A model generated the notes under the pieces. The model saw only the letters and a list, made by a program, of their open reading frames with translations, was not told where the DNA came from and made no database searches. A DNA stretch of 64,000 nt from assembly GCF_002776525.5 (NCBI RefSeq), contig NC_045441.1, positions 122,431,655 through 122,495,654 of the forward strand, read 5' to 3'. The translations under genes and the position numbers were made by a program. Of this stretch, positions 10,046 to 21,530 are shown in pieces (position 1 is the first letter of the stretch; every line of letters starts with the position of its first letter). The DNA comes from Piliocolobus tephrosceles. Taxonomy: Eukaryota; Chordata; Mammalia; Primates; Cercopithecidae.

Positions 10046-11039
10046 TTTCCCTTGCCAACCTTTTGTTTGGTGGGAAGTCAGAGGAGGCAGCCTCTCTAGA
10101 TGGGAAATAAGATGGCATTTTGGAGATATTTTATTTCTGTGAGTTCTTGTCAGATTTTTAATTGGGAAATGTGTCTGCCACTTACTGTTAGGTGATTTGC
10201 TTTCCAATTAAATGTTGTCTCTCTTTATAACTTGGCCTGTAATAGCCAGTTTAATTGGGAAGACAAACTTTGGTTGCGACTTCAGGAGACCTTATCGGAA
10301 CCTTGGAGCAGAGCTTTTGAAGACATACTCTGGTTGCACATGTCAGGGAGGTTTGAAGGCAGTGGAAGGCTCACGTTTTCATCAACTCTTATGTCTTCAC
10401 AGAAGTTGAAATTTCAAAAACGTAGAAAATCCTTTATTGTAGACACCTGTTAAATTCCCTTCCTCCTTGGAGAGTATTTTGGTCAGCCCTGTGTTTAATT
10501 CAAAGTAAACTTTGTTGAAGGGGTCCAGGCTTTGACCAGGGCTTTGAACAAACAGCTTTGAGGTTAATAACACAGTCTGTGGCAGGAAAGGAAAGGAAAG
10601 CAGTCAGTCTCTTCCCCTGTTCTGAGCCGAGTCCTGGAAGTTGGGTTAGGTGTTAATGTTCTTTGCATCGCCATCTCTTCTCTTCATCTGAGCCCATCAT
10701 ATAATGGTTTTTTGGTTTCTAGCTCTCTTTGTACCCTGGGACATCTTGACCCTACCGATGTTGTGTTGTTTGAAAAATTACTACTAGAATACTCAGAAAC
10801 AGTGCTTCCCGGAAGTCCTGGGATGTCTGGCAGTGTATGTGAATGTAAGGGGCAACACAATTCCCATACTTTGGCTCAGAATTAGTGTCTTGTGGACCCA
10901 TGTCTTAATGTACCTTGTGTGATTGTTAACACTGTGATTTCCTGAAGGCTTTGAGGCCTGTAGTATTGATGGTGGGTGGTATGGTCAGGTTTTTTCAAGC
11001 CATTACTTGTAGATAGATGTGGTCACAGCCTGTGGTGAG

Positions 11040-11232
11040 AAGTGCTGTGGTGGTGTGTTGTAGTTGAAACTTGCTGTATTACCTGGGTAACATTAGACCA
11101 GTTCCTTAAAACCACCATGTCTTAGTTCCCTCATTTGGAAAACGGGCCAATACGATCTGTGTTTTTTTGCAACATCACCCGAGATGAGAGTATATAAAAG
11201 TGCCCAGCACAGTTTGGCACACAGACGTTCAT
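11040..11232 (+). mobile_element. MIR, sense strand
   Basis: Diverged MIR body: ACCTGGGTAACATTAGACCAG, CCTCATTTGGAAAACGGG, then AAAAGTGCCCAGCACAGTTTGGCAC. This matches the order of the MIR core and 3' part. Confidence 0.7.
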
Positions 11233-11609
11233 TTCCTTCTTTCTGGATCTGTAGCCTCTTTTGTTAAGAAGATTCTTTTGATTGTAATAAATTTGCCAGA
11301 TAGTAACCAGGCTATAAGGTTAATTTTCCACCAGAAATAACCTTGATGCCTTAACTAGAGTGTTTGATTCCATTCGTCAAGATGTTGTCTTTGTAACCAG
11401 GGAATGTTGTACAGCTGAATTAAAGTAGTAATTATTTGGTAATTTGAGAGTCAGCTAAAGAAGCTAGATTTAAATATATGTATGGTTATGTGGGTATGTA
11501 AACATGTAAACTATAAACACACATAAAGTATAAAACATTTATTAGATTAAAAGACTGAAAAGACTACAAACAAGCAGATCAAGGGGCCCATACTCTGTTG
11601 AGGTAATCC

Positions 11610-11637
11610 TTGTTGTCCTTTATAAAAAGGACAACAA
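11610..11637. repeat. Perfect 12-bp inverted repeat
   Basis: TTGTTGTCCTTT (11610-11621) and AAAGGACAACAA (11626-11637) are exact reverse complements around the 4-base loop ATAA. The RNA could form a stable hairpin; no function is apparent. Confidence 0.9.
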
Positions 11638-11865
11638 TATTGTGTGTTGTACAAATTTGTAAAGACTAGAGTCATAGAAACATTGTCCAGCAATCTCATT
11701 TCCCAAAATACGACCTGTTTTTCAGGTTTTCGTGTGGATCTTGTCCATATATATACATTTTTTTTAAATATTGCTATACAGTGTTCATAGTTATAAAAGT
11801 TTTTTAGGTGGAGGAATTAAACATATACAGAACAATAGGGAAGAAAAAAATCACCTATAGTTTCT

Positions 11866-12166
11866 TTTCTTTTCCTTTTTTTTTGAGGCAGAGTTTCGCC
11901 TTGTCACCCAGGCTGGAGTGCAGTAGCGCCATCTCAGTTCACTGCAACCTCTGCCTCCTGGGTTCAAGTGATTCTCCTGCCTCAGCCTCCCGAGTAGCTG
12001 GAATTACAGGCACATGCCACCATGCCTGGCTAGTTTTTGTATTTTTAGTAGAGACGGGGTTTCACCATGGTGGCCAGGCTGGTCTCAAACTCCTGACCTC
12101 AGGTGATTGACCTGCTTCGGCCTTCCAAAGTTCTGGGATTACAGGCGTGAGCCACCGTGCCTGGCC
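11866..12166 (-). mobile_element. Alu, antisense strand
   Basis: CTTTT-rich head, GAGGCAGAGTTTCGCCTTGTC, a GTAGAGACGGGGTTTCACC box and a GTGCCTGGCCC end. Full-length AluS-like copy. Confidence 0.95.
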
Positions 12167-12887
12167 CACTTGTATTTTCTTCACTAGCATTATCCACTAT
12201 TAATACTTTTGCTTCCAGTTTAAGAAAAAAAATCACTCTATTATTATAAAAATAGTACTCTCATGATAAATAATTCAAACAATGAAAATGCAGAAAAATG
12301 TGAAGATGAAAATAAAAAAAATTATTTCAAATTTTGTCGTCTATAAGTTATTATCATTGATATTAGATGAACCAAATTCCAGACCCCTCCCTTTTCTGTG
12401 TGAATGTATGTGTGTATATGAAATGTTGATGGCCAGAAATAATTTTTCATTAAATATGGGATCTTTATATACTAATTTCATTTGTCCTCCTTTTTGAGGT
12501 ACACATATATATGCTAGAGTGCACAAATCTTAAGTATATGGCTTGATGAATTTTTACCTGTGTAACCACTGTCCAGCTGAAGATATAGAACACTTCCAGT
12601 ATACTAGAATGATCCTTCTCTACCGTTTTTTTTCCAGTACCTTTTTTTGTGTGTGTGTGTAAGGATATCCATTTCCAACACCACTTGTTAAAAAGACTAT
12701 GCTGTCTTTATTTGCTTTCTTTTGCAACTTTGTCAAAAACCAATTTACTTTATATGTGTGGGTTTATTTCTTGACTTTCTAGTCTGTTCTATTTATGTTT
12801 ATATTGATAACAATATTGCACTGTCTTGATTACTGAAGACATAGTGCTTTTTTTAAAGTTCTGCAGACATAGTGTAAGCCCTTCAAC

Positions 12888-13188
12888 TTTTTTTTTTTTT
12901 TGAGACAGAGTCTTGCTCTGTCGCCCAGGCTGGAGTTCAATGGCACGATCTCAGCTCACTGCAACTGCCGACTCCCGGGGTCAAATGATTCTCCTGCCTC
13001 AGCCTCCTGAGTAGCTGGGATTATAGGTGTGCGCCACCACGCCCAGCTAATTTTTGTATTTTTTGTGGAAACGGGGTTTCACCATGTTGGTCAGGCTGGT
13101 CTTGAACTACTGACCTCAGGTGACCCACTGCCTCGGCCTCCCAAAGTAAATGCAGGGATTACAGGTGTGAGGCACCGTGCCTGGCCCC
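12888..13188 (-). mobile_element. Alu, antisense strand, inside an old L1
   Basis: Poly-T head, GAGACAGAGTCTTGCTCTGTCG and a complete two-monomer structure, ending GTGCCTGGCCCC. A small internal change replaces the usual GTGCTGGG with GTAAATGCAGGG. Confidence 0.95.
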
Positions 13189-13644
13189 TTTTACTTTATT
13201 CTACCTTTTCAAAGTAGTTTTGGGTCTTCTAGGTTGTTTGCATTTTCTTACAAATTTTAAAATAAGCTAGTCCGTTTCTACAATAAAACCTGGGATTTTG
13301 ATTGGGATTAATATATGAAATTGACATCTTAATATTGAGTCTTCTGATCCATGCATGGGGGTTATATATCTCCATTTAATTCTTCTTCAGTTTATCTCAG
13401 CAATTTGTGTGTGTGTGTGTGTGTATGTAGATTTCAGTGTCTAGGTTTATATGTCTTTGGTCAGATTTATCTCTATTTTAGGCCACTTCAAGTTGTTCTA
13501 CAGTTCATGGAATGTTGATGTTCATTAAAAAACGCATTTTTTTTCTCTTGGTGTTTTGTTTTATATAGTTTGTGTTGCTATGCTAGTTCACTAGTCTTTT
13601 CTGCTATTCCTAATCTCTTGTTAATCCCATCTAATGTTATTGTT

Positions 13645-13675
13645 TATCTTAGATTGTACTTTTCAATCTAAGATA
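13645..13675. repeat. Perfect 12-bp inverted repeat
   Basis: TATCTTAGATTG (13645-13656) and CAATCTAAGATA (13664-13675) are exact reverse complements around a 7-base loop. It sits within the old L1 region. Confidence 0.9.
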
Positions 13676-13884
13676 TAGAAGCTTATCTTCGTTATCTGGA
13701 AGTTTGATTTGGGTCTTTTTCATGTCTCTGCTTACATGTTTAACTTTTCCTGTAGCTTTGTGAACAAATGAAATACGGGTATTATAAGAGTTTTAATGTC
13801 CTTGTCTACTAATTTTATCATCTGTGCCATTTCTGGGTTAGTTTCCATTGATTAATTTTCCCTCTTCCTTTACATGCCTTGTAG

Positions 13885-14161
13885 TTTTTTTTTTTTTTTT
13901 CTTTCTGAGACGGAGTCTAGCTCTCTTGCCCAGGCTGGAGCACGCTAGCGCTATCTTTGCTCACTGCAACCTCCACCTCCCAGGCTCAAGTGATCCTCCC
14001 ACCTCAGTCTCCCAAGTAGCTGAGACTATAGGTGTATGTGCCACTGCACCCGGCTAAATTTCGTATTTTTTTTTCAGGTTTTGCTATGTTGCTCAGACTG
14101 GTCTTGAATTCCTGGCCTCAAGCAATCCGCAGGCCTCAGCCTGTGAACCACCACACCCAGG
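13885..14161 (-). mobile_element. Alu, antisense strand (older, AluJ-like)
   Basis: Poly-T head, GAGACGGAGTCTAGCTCTCTTG, internal losses near 14065 and 14140, and an ACCACACCCAGG end. It lies between parts of the old L1. Confidence 0.9.
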
Positions 14162-14837
14162 CATCTTGTACCTTTTGAGTTGATGCTAGACATTGTCAGT
14201 TTTATCTTGATGGCTGTTGGTTTTGGTTATTTTTGTATTCCACTATTCTTGAGCTTTGTTCTGAGATGTGGTTAAGTTACTTGGAAACAATTTGCTCTTT
14301 TCAGGCCTTGTTTTATATTTTGCTAGTAAGAAGCAGAGCAACATTTAGTCTAGGGCTAAGTTTGTCCCACTACTGTGACAAAATTCTTTTGAGTAGTCCA
14401 CTCAATACCGTAAGAATTGTGAAATTTTTTCACTCTGGCCTAGGACGATAGGCACTATTTCCAGCCCTGTGTGAGTTCAGAACATTAGTCCCTCTAATCC
14501 TTTCAGGTTGTTTTCCTGGCCGTGGGTAGTTACCTGTCACATGTGTGCTGATCAATACCCAGCTGATGACCCTCTACAGATCTGCAGACTTCCCTGTGAT
14601 GCTCTTTCCCATCTCCATTACTGCCCTGCAGATTCTAACCACCTTAATATGCAGTGTTTTGAAACCTGTTTTGTTTGTTTGTTCGTTACTTTGTTAGTCC
14701 CTGTTATTTCTTCTGGGCCTGAAGTAGAAGTCCATCAGCACTTCTTATTTTAAAAAATAGCTCTAAAGGTAATATTTTGGATTGCATCTTCTCAGAGTGG
14801 AAGAATAAGATACTCAAATGTGCTATTTAAAATGATG

Positions 14838-14945
14838 GCAGCTGGGTGCAGTGATATGTGCCTGTAGTCCCAAGTACTCTAGAGGCTGAGGTGGGAGGAT
14901 TGCTTGAGCTCAGGAGTTCAGCTCCCGTTGGGGCAGCATAGTAAG
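14838..14945 (+). mobile_element. Partial Alu/FLAM-like left monomer, sense strand
   Basis: GCTGGGTGCAGTGATATGTGCC, GGCTGAGGTGGGAGGATTGC and TTGAGCTCAGGAGTTCA are left-monomer sequence. The element stops after about 110 bases without a tail. Confidence 0.8.
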
Positions 14946-15103
14946 CCATGAAATAAATTATGACCTTTGTCCTTATAGTGGCCAGTTTTTTTATGTGCTA
15001 GGGGTTTAGCTTTGAAAAACATAGGTGTGTACAGTTTAATAGGAAGTAATAAGGGAAAATTCTTGTATTACATTTGACACTTGGTAAGAAAATAAAATAT
15101 TTC

Positions 15104-15425
15104 GGCTGTGTGCGGTGGCTCACACCTGTAATCCCAGCACTTTGGGAGGCTGAGGTGGGTGGATCACGAGGTCAGGAGTTCAACACCATCCTGGCTAACA
15201 TGGTGAAACCCCATCTCAAATACAAAAAAATTACAAAAAATTAGCTGGGTGTGGTGGCAGGTGCATTAGTCCCTGCTACTCAGGAGGCTGAGGCAGGAGA
15301 ATGGCATGAACCCTGGAGGCAGAGCTTGCAGTGAGCCGAGATAGTGCCACTGCACCTCCAGCCTGGGCGGCAGAGTGAGACTCTGTCTCAAAAAAGAAAA
15401 TAATAAAATAAAATAAAATAAAATA
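15104..15425 (+). mobile_element. Alu (AluY/S-like), sense strand, with AAAAT tail repeats
   Basis: GGCTGTGTGCGGTGGCTCAC start, GGATCACGAGGTCAGGAGTT and GAGCTTGCAGTGAGCCGAG, then a tail that has become an (ATAAA)n microsatellite at about 15398-15424. Confidence 0.95.
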
Positions 15426-15584
15426 CTTAGGAGATTCTTAGGAGACCCTTTTCTGACTTTTATTTATTCTTTTAAAAGTATAAAGTCTTTGTCAAAAATA
15501 AAGTAGAATATAATTAAAAAGTGTTTTTCCATTTAAAACCTATAATTGTGCTGAATATTATTTGAGAATTATACTAAAAATATC

Positions 15585-15715
15585 ACTTGAGAGCTTGTTA
15601 GAAATGCAGAATCTCAGGTCCTACCTGACCTACCTGAGCTGAATCTGCATTTAAACAAGAGTCCCAGGTGATTTGAAAGCACAATAAAGTTTAGGTAGCC
15701 CTTAGAACAAGAAAC
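15585..15715 (-). mobile_element. MER5A-like nonautonomous hAT element
   Basis: GAGAGCTTGTTAGAAATGCAG, AATCTCAGGTCC, GAATCTGCATTTAAACAAGA and CCCAGGTGATTTG are the ordered blocks of MER5A in reverse. The family is a short Charlie-type DNA transposon remnant. Confidence 0.8.
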
Positions 15716-15783
15716 CCCAGGCTTGAAATGTTCTCAACACATAGAAATGATAAATGCTAGTGACGATGGATATCCTAAATACC

Positions 15784-16147
15784 TGATGGTTTGGCTGTGT
15801 CCCCACCCAAATCTCATCTTGAATTGTAGCTCCCATAATTCCCATGTGTCATGGGAGGGACCTGGTGGGGGGTAATTGAATCATGGGGGTGGGGCTTTCC
15901 TGTGCTCTTCCCATGATAGTGAATAAGTTTCATGAGATCTGATGGTTTTATAAATGAGAGTTCCCCTGCACAAGCTCTCTCTTGCCTGCTGCCATGTAAG
16001 ATGTGACTTTGCTCCACATTTGCCTTCTGCCATGATTGTGAGGCCTCCTCAGCCATGATGAACTGTGAGTCAGTTAAATCTCTTCTCTTTATAAATTATC
16101 TAGTCTCAGATATGTCTTTATTGGCATCTTGAGAACAGACTAATACA
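15784..16147 (+). mobile_element. THE1-type solo LTR (ERVL-MaLR), sense strand
   Basis: Begins TGATGGTTTGGCTGTGTCCC and ends AACAGACTAATACA, with the internal blocks ATCTCATCTTGAATTGTAGC and TCATGAGATCTGATGG. About 364 bp is the normal size of a THE1 LTR. No internal retroviral sequence is present, so this is a solo LTR. The 5-base flanks (ATACC/CCTGA) do not match. Confidence 0.92.
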
Positions 16148-16314
16148 CCTGACTTGGTTTTTACACAGTCTGTGAATATTACAAAATCACATGTGTGCCA
16201 TAAATATGTACAAATATTTTGCATTAATTAAAAGAGATACAAGAAGCCAATTGCAATTGTTAAAAATTTTTTCTGAGATAAACGTTATATAGATATATTT
16301 TTTGAAAAAGCATT

Positions 16315-16609
16315 CTTTTTTTTTTTTGAGACAGGGTCTTTATCTGTCACCTAAGCTAGAGTGCAGTGGCGTGATCTCAGCTCACTTCATCCTCTGCCTC
16401 CCAAGCTCAAGCAATTTTTGTACCTCAGCCTGCTGAGTAGCTGGGACTACAGGTGTGTGCCACCAAGCCCAGCTAGTTTTAGTATTTTTTGTAGAGAGGG
16501 AGTTTCACCATGTTGGCCAGGCTGGTCTCAAACTCCTGGCCTCAAGCAATCTGTCTGCCTTGGCCTCCCAAAGTGCTAGGATAACAGGTGTAAGCCGCCA
16601 GACCCAGCC
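16315..16609 (-). mobile_element. Alu, antisense strand
   Basis: Poly-T head, GAGACAGGGTCTTTATCTGTC, full-length, ending CAGACCCAGCC. The flanks AAAAAGCATT and AAAAACATTTT are a likely diverged target-site duplication. Confidence 0.93.
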
Positions 16610-16782
16610 AAAAACATTTTTCTTAAGCAGTGTATATACTGAAATATATACCAACAAAAATGATATCATGTCCAGGATTTGCTTCAAAATAATGAGAGGA
16701 GGGTTAGAGTAACTGGGGTTGTCAATGAAGAAGACTGGAATGTGTTGATAATTGTTGAAGTTGGATTTATCTGACAGATCTT

Positions 16783-16922
16783 CTTTTTTTAATTTTTTTT
16801 TTTTTGTAGAGATGGAGTTTCACTATGTTGGTCAGGCTGGTCTTGAACTCCTGTCCTCAAGAGGTCTGCCTGCTTTGGCCTCCCAAAGTGCTGGGATTAC
16901 ATGAGCCACAGTGCCTGACCTA
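16783..16922 (-). mobile_element. Alu left-monomer fragment, antisense strand
   Basis: T-rich head, then GTAGAGATGGAGTTTCACTATG through GTGCTGGGATTACATGAGCC, about 140 bases in total. The flanks GACAGATCTT and GATAGATCTT look like a target-site duplication. A monomer-sized insertion (FLAM-like) is therefore possible rather than a later deletion. Confidence 0.8.
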
Positions 16923-17887
16923 TTTGATAGATCTTTTAATTTTTGTACATGGTTGAAAATTCCATAAAAATATTTATGTGTGTGTGTTTACATATGTATA
17001 TGTTGCGGGGGAGGGAAGATAGTGAGAAACAAAGTTAACTGATTGATGTTTTAATAGATTAGTATATTACAGAAATGCTATATATTCTTTATGTCCTGTT
17101 CTCTCTCCCCTAGACACTTTGAACGATAACATATTTAAATGTCCCTGATTTCTGCATTTAAGAAATCTGCTTCAATTTGTGTAGCCCAGAATTTCCAAAA
17201 TTTGACCACATAACACCTCTTAATTTTTTGTAAAACATTGTTTCTGAGGAAGTCACCAGAAAACAAGATCACTGGACGATGCTTGAAGAAGGATGTGGGG
17301 CTGCAATAGAAGTAGAAAAAGAGGTAGAGTTTGGTGACGTACGAGTAGGGGGAAGTTTTTAAGTTGACTTTGTCAACCTTGGGCTCAGTTTTATGTATTA
17401 GTGGGGTGATTTTACTTAATATTAGATAATGACCTTCTTTGATGCCTAAGAGATTTATAGCTTTTGGTCCCCAGAAGTGTTCTATAACTGAGTTAATTGA
17501 AATGTTGAAAAACTGTATGTGTTGGGTGTAGTAATTGACCCTAAGTGCTGTCTGAAGCAAGACACCAACAAATTTTCAATTGACTTTAAGTAAAAATTGT
17601 TTAGTGTCACTTGATATTAAATACATCTCTTTGTCCTGTTAGGGGATATTGTTTTTATGCATCAGAAAACTTTTTCAGAGGGACTTGTCATTGTGAATTG
17701 CTATCAATTGGGATAGGATTAGCTTGTATTTTGTGTGCTCTAATAAGACATAATTAAGAAACAAGCAATCACAATGTATAATTGAATATAATAAAATCCT
17801 ATTTAAAAGTGTAGTGTAGATTTGGTTATGCTTTGAGTGAAGCCGTATCTTATGTGATTATATAGTGATACACATCTTGAACATTTC

Positions 17888-17915
17888 TTTAATGTGTAAT
17901 TTTTTACACATTAAA
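17888..17915. repeat. Perfect 12-bp inverted repeat
   Basis: TTTAATGTGTAA (17888-17899) and TTACACATTAAA (17904-17915) are exact reverse complements with a TTTT loop. Confidence 0.9.
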
Positions 17916-18593
17916 CTCATATTTCTGAGTAACTCAGAAAGGATATGATGAAGGTCTCTTATTTTTGTAGTTCACTGGGAGCATTTATAGATTATTTGTC
18001 TTATACAAACTGTTCTGCTTAGAATAAGAGGCTTGGAAGACTTATTTCTTAACTTGTTTATTTAGTGTTTATATTCTTAACTATCTCTTTTCCTCTTCAG
18101 TTTGTACTTTCATTCTATTCATACTTAGGACTGGCTTTTGTTTCCTGATGACATTATAGGTATATGGTGCTGTCAGCCATTTCTTAGATTGGCTCTTTAG
18201 AATTTTAAAGGCAAAGAGAACCTGACTGTCACACTGTGAAATTAGGGCTGAATAGATACAATAACTTAACCTAATGTCTTCTGTTTAAAAGCAGTTTGGG
18301 AGAGAAAACAGGATTTGTGTTGTAAAGAATCACATCAGCTGTAGACTTTTTTTTTTGCATTGGGATTAGTAGCAACAGGAATATTATATTCTGGAAAGAT
18401 CAGTAAGCTAATAATTCCTTTTTTTTCTTTCATCTTGGAGTGAGGTTCTGAAACTAGTGAACTCTTCAGCATTTGTTGAGCATTTATGCTTAGTTTTTGT
18501 CTTATGATAATGTGTTAGAATATTTTGTAACTAAATCAGGATGGCTCCTTCTCTAGTACTCTTTGCATTATACGGTTTAAGAAATTTCATTGG

Positions 18594-18658
18594 GGCCAAG
18601 ATTGTGCCTCTGCACTCCAGCCTGAGCGACAGAGCTAGAATCTGTCTAAAAAAAAAAA
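18594..18658 (+). mobile_element. Very short 5'-truncated Alu, sense strand
   Basis: Only the last 65 or so bases of an Alu are present (CACTCCAGCCTGAGCGACAG plus an A-tail). They are bracketed by AAATTTCATTGG (18582-18593) and AAATTTCACTGG (18659-18670), a target-site duplication with one mismatch. The flanks mark it as a true insertion rather than a deletion remnant. Confidence 0.9.
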
Positions 18659-19247
18659 AAATTTCACTGGAATTGTCCCAACAAGAGAGAAGGTAGCACT
18701 GATTGGGCGGTTCAGGGGCTTGATGAGTAGAAAAGGCAGGGATTCGGTGATATAGTTTATTCACTTAGGGGCCCATTTTGAGTACTTTTAAGAAGGGTCA
18801 CTGAGATTTGATTCTTATTATAGATTGTGCTCTGTAGAGCTGTTGCTTCCTGATAAGTGATTTTTGGATATGTGAAGCTGTACTTGTAATTAGTTTTTCT
18901 GACTTGCTTGAAGGGATTTCCATTAATTGTTTTGTTAATCTTTATTATTCCTGGAGAAGAGGTCACTGGATGCCAACAAGGAATGTCCTTAGTAGACAAT
19001 TAAGCCCATTAACTGTTTGCAGAAAGCATGACTTAATGCTAATTATTCTGCAGGTGTTGCCAAAATTCAGGTGTATGACATTAAATATTTCTTCTAGCTG
19101 GTTAATTAGTTATCAGGGGCTGTATTAGGCAGCTAATTCTTGTGGATTTGCCAAGACTCTGTGTTGCTTATGACTAAGAGTGACTGATAACATCTATCTT
19201 GAGAAATTAGCCAACCAAAATAACACTGCTTGTGTTTTAAAGTGTGG

Positions 19248-19645
19248 TGTATTAGTCTAGTTGGGCTGCCATAACAAAACACCAAACATTAGGTGGGTAA
19301 ACCAATAGAAATGTATTTTCTCACAGTTCGGGAGGCTACAGGTTCAAGATCAAGGTCAACCCATCAGGGCTGGTTTCTAGGGAAGCCTCTCACTCTGCTT
19401 GTAAATGGCTCCCTTACTCTACTGTCACATGGCCTTTGCTGTGTAAATGTGTGGAGAGGGCTTCTCCTTCCGCTTCCTTTCTTCTAAGGACATCAGTCCT
19501 TTTGGATTAAGGCCCGCCCTTATAACCTCACTTAACCTTTATTACCTTCTTTGTAGACTGTGTATCCAAATACAATAACATTGAGAGTCAGAGATTCAAC
19601 ATCTGAATTTGGGAGGGACACAGTTATGAACTGAAGTTCATAACA
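19248..19645 (-). mobile_element. MLT1-type solo LTR (ERVL-MaLR), antisense
   Basis: Starts TGTATTAGTCTAGTTGGGC and ends GTTCATAACA, the reverse of an MLT1 LTR. Inside are CTCACAGTTCGGGAGGCTACA, CACATGGCC and GGACATCAGTCCTTTTGGATT. The flanks TGTGG and GGTGG match at 4 of 5 bases. Confidence 0.88.
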
Positions 19646-20559
19646 GGTGGTACTCTGGGGACTCTTATTACTTTGAAAAAATATCCTAAACTGCTTCTAG
19701 AGTGACAATCTCTCATCACCTACAAGTAACCTTGAGGCTCAGGCAAGAGCCCTGATCAGGCTGCTAATTTTTCACAATTGTTTGTCAATCTTACTGCATG
19801 CTTTTCTGGTTTATATTAAAATTAATAAAACATAATTTGATCTATTTAGTCCTGTAAGTTCCTAAAATTCTAGCCTTAAATTAAAATGAATTGTTGGAAA
19901 ACTTTATACCTGGGCTATATTCAGATCTTTCAAAATCTCTAGGCCTGAATTGAGTTTTAATGTTATGTTCTTGAAGGAACTTGTAAGAAATGGCCATGTA
20001 AGATTTGTGACTTTGTCTGCTTTCAGAAGATTGTTAAGGACATCTTTTACTATATTAGGTCTTCCGTGTTTTTTAAGTGAAAGATTTCTTTTAGAATTTA
20101 GAACTAGTTCAAAATTTGCTTCCTTAGAGGAACTGGAGTCCATATTTTTGACAATGAGAATTATATCATGTGACATGTCTCCTTTTGCCTGGGCTGCTAG
20201 GAAGCTCAGATTTAGTTTGGGGGCTCACTTCATATTCACTCTGCTTGCCCATATGATCTGCATAGTTGTCTTTTACATCTATTTGGTGTTGTTTAGCTCT
20301 GCATCTCTTTAGTCCCACTTTCTCATTTGTATTTTACTTTTTATTGTTTATATTCTTGTGCAAGCCATCTCACATCTTTTTTGGGAAGAGGTGGGATATA
20401 ATTAAAATGAAACTTGAATGTAGATATTGTTACTCAGTTTCACCATTAAATACTGGTTGAATGGTTATCAGTCTTTGACTGGGTGCTCACCCCCAAGTAG
20501 CTTCATAGAACACTCAGAGTAAAAAGCTCACAAAGTTGGGACTGGTCTGACTCCTAATT
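19646..20559. other. Intron 1 segment, no recognised element
   Basis: Open segments exist on both strands here (19950-20312 plus, 19904-20176 minus). No splice context or known family supports them as exons. No repeat is recognised. Confidence 0.4.
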
Positions 20560-20985
20560 TTCTCCTTGATTCATATCCTGTCACTATCACTCTTCCTCAA
20601 GTCTCTAAAGCCACACTGACCTCCTTGTCATTCCATGTTCCTTGAGCAGGCTAAACACATCTTGTTTCAGGGTCTGTTCTCTCTGGAATCAGCTTCCCAG
20701 ATAGTGCCCTTTCTCTTTCACTTTCCAGTAAGCTGTATTCAAATGCCGTCTTCATCTGAGAGGCCCTCCCTGGCCTCCTTATAAATGAAGTAGCCTCCTT
20801 CCTCCTTGTCTGTCTTGGCTTTTGCGTAGCTGTTACCTCCCAGCTCCCCTCACTAGAACATAGGCTTCATGAGGGAGGGATTGGTTTTGGTCATTGCTGT
20901 ATGTATCTCTAGGCCCTCAGAACTGTGTCTGGTAAGTAATAGATACTTAGTGAATATTTGTTGAATGAATAAGTGAATTAAATAG
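20560..20985 (+). mobile_element. L2, sense strand, 3' end
   Basis: Contains CTGAGAGGCCCTCCCTGGCC, CTAGAACATAGGCTTCATGAGG, a GTGTCTGGTAAGTAATAGATAC-like block, and the GTTGAATGAATAAGTGAAT terminal repeat typical of L2 3' ends. Confidence 0.8.
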
Positions 20986-21329
20986 GGTCACTAGCAACTA
21001 TTATTTGTTCTTTTCTACAGATTTTTGAGCATGCATTTCATGTGAGACAATTTAGTTAAAATTGTTTCTTAAGGCTGGGAACTGTCCTCCATGACCTCTC
21101 TAGATCCTGCATCACATTGCTGCTCATTACTTAGCTTTTACTAAGCACTCAATGTACCAGGCACTGTAAGAGTATAGAGAAAAGGTCTGCTCTCAATTCA
21201 GAAATAAATATCATCAGGAACTTTAGAAAGGAGTAGACTTTAGGGGATTTGGGCTAACAATGTTGTGATTCATAGATTATTTATTTTGTTCCTAATAATA
21301 CATCAACCAACACTTCTGTCACACTTTAT

Positions 21330-21530
21330 ATTTTCAGAGCACATTCACACACTTCTCCAGTCCTAACAATATCCTGGTGAGGCAGGTATTCTTATTATCT
21401 TACCTGTTTTACAAAGGAAAAAACAGACCCAGAAAAGTTAAGTCACTTACCAAAGGTCAAGCAGCTTGAAAGTTGCAGAGCTCTGTTTGAATCTGGGTTT
21501 TTTAAAATTCCAGAACCTGTGTTCCTTTAA
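21330..21530 (-). mobile_element. MIR, antisense strand
   Basis: GAGCACATTCACACACTTCTCC, ATCCTGGTGAGGCAGGTATTC, GTTAAGTCACTTACCAAAGGTC and GTTTGAATCTGGGTT follow the reverse MIR order. Confidence 0.75.

Larger units (their letters stand above)
12490..14510 (-). mobile_element. Old L1 (L1M-type), antisense, split by two Alus
   Basis: Starts with an L1 3' end in reverse (GCACAAATCTTAAGTATATGG, GATGAATTTTTAC) and runs backwards through ORF2-like sequence such as CTTGTTAAAAAGACTATGCTG. It contains older 3'-UTR-like segments after 13700, for example GATGCTAGACATTGTCAGTTT at 14181. It may be more than one old fragment. It is broken by the Alus at 12888 and 13885. No open frame remains. Confidence 0.65.

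Noticed and set aside
15784..16147. Target-site duplication for the first THE1 LTR
   Set aside because: The 5-base flanks ATACC and CCTGA do not match, so no duplication is claimed.
17135..17560. 141-codon minus-strand open frame, the longest not explained by a repeat
   Set aside because: No recognisable domain, no splice context, low-complexity hydrophobic stretches, and the length is within what AT-rich random sequence gives in 64 kb. Comparative coding scores could reopen it.
19904..20312. Overlapping open frames on both strands (120 and 90 codons)
   Set aside because: Overlap on opposite strands is typical of chance. Neither frame shows a known family or start context.
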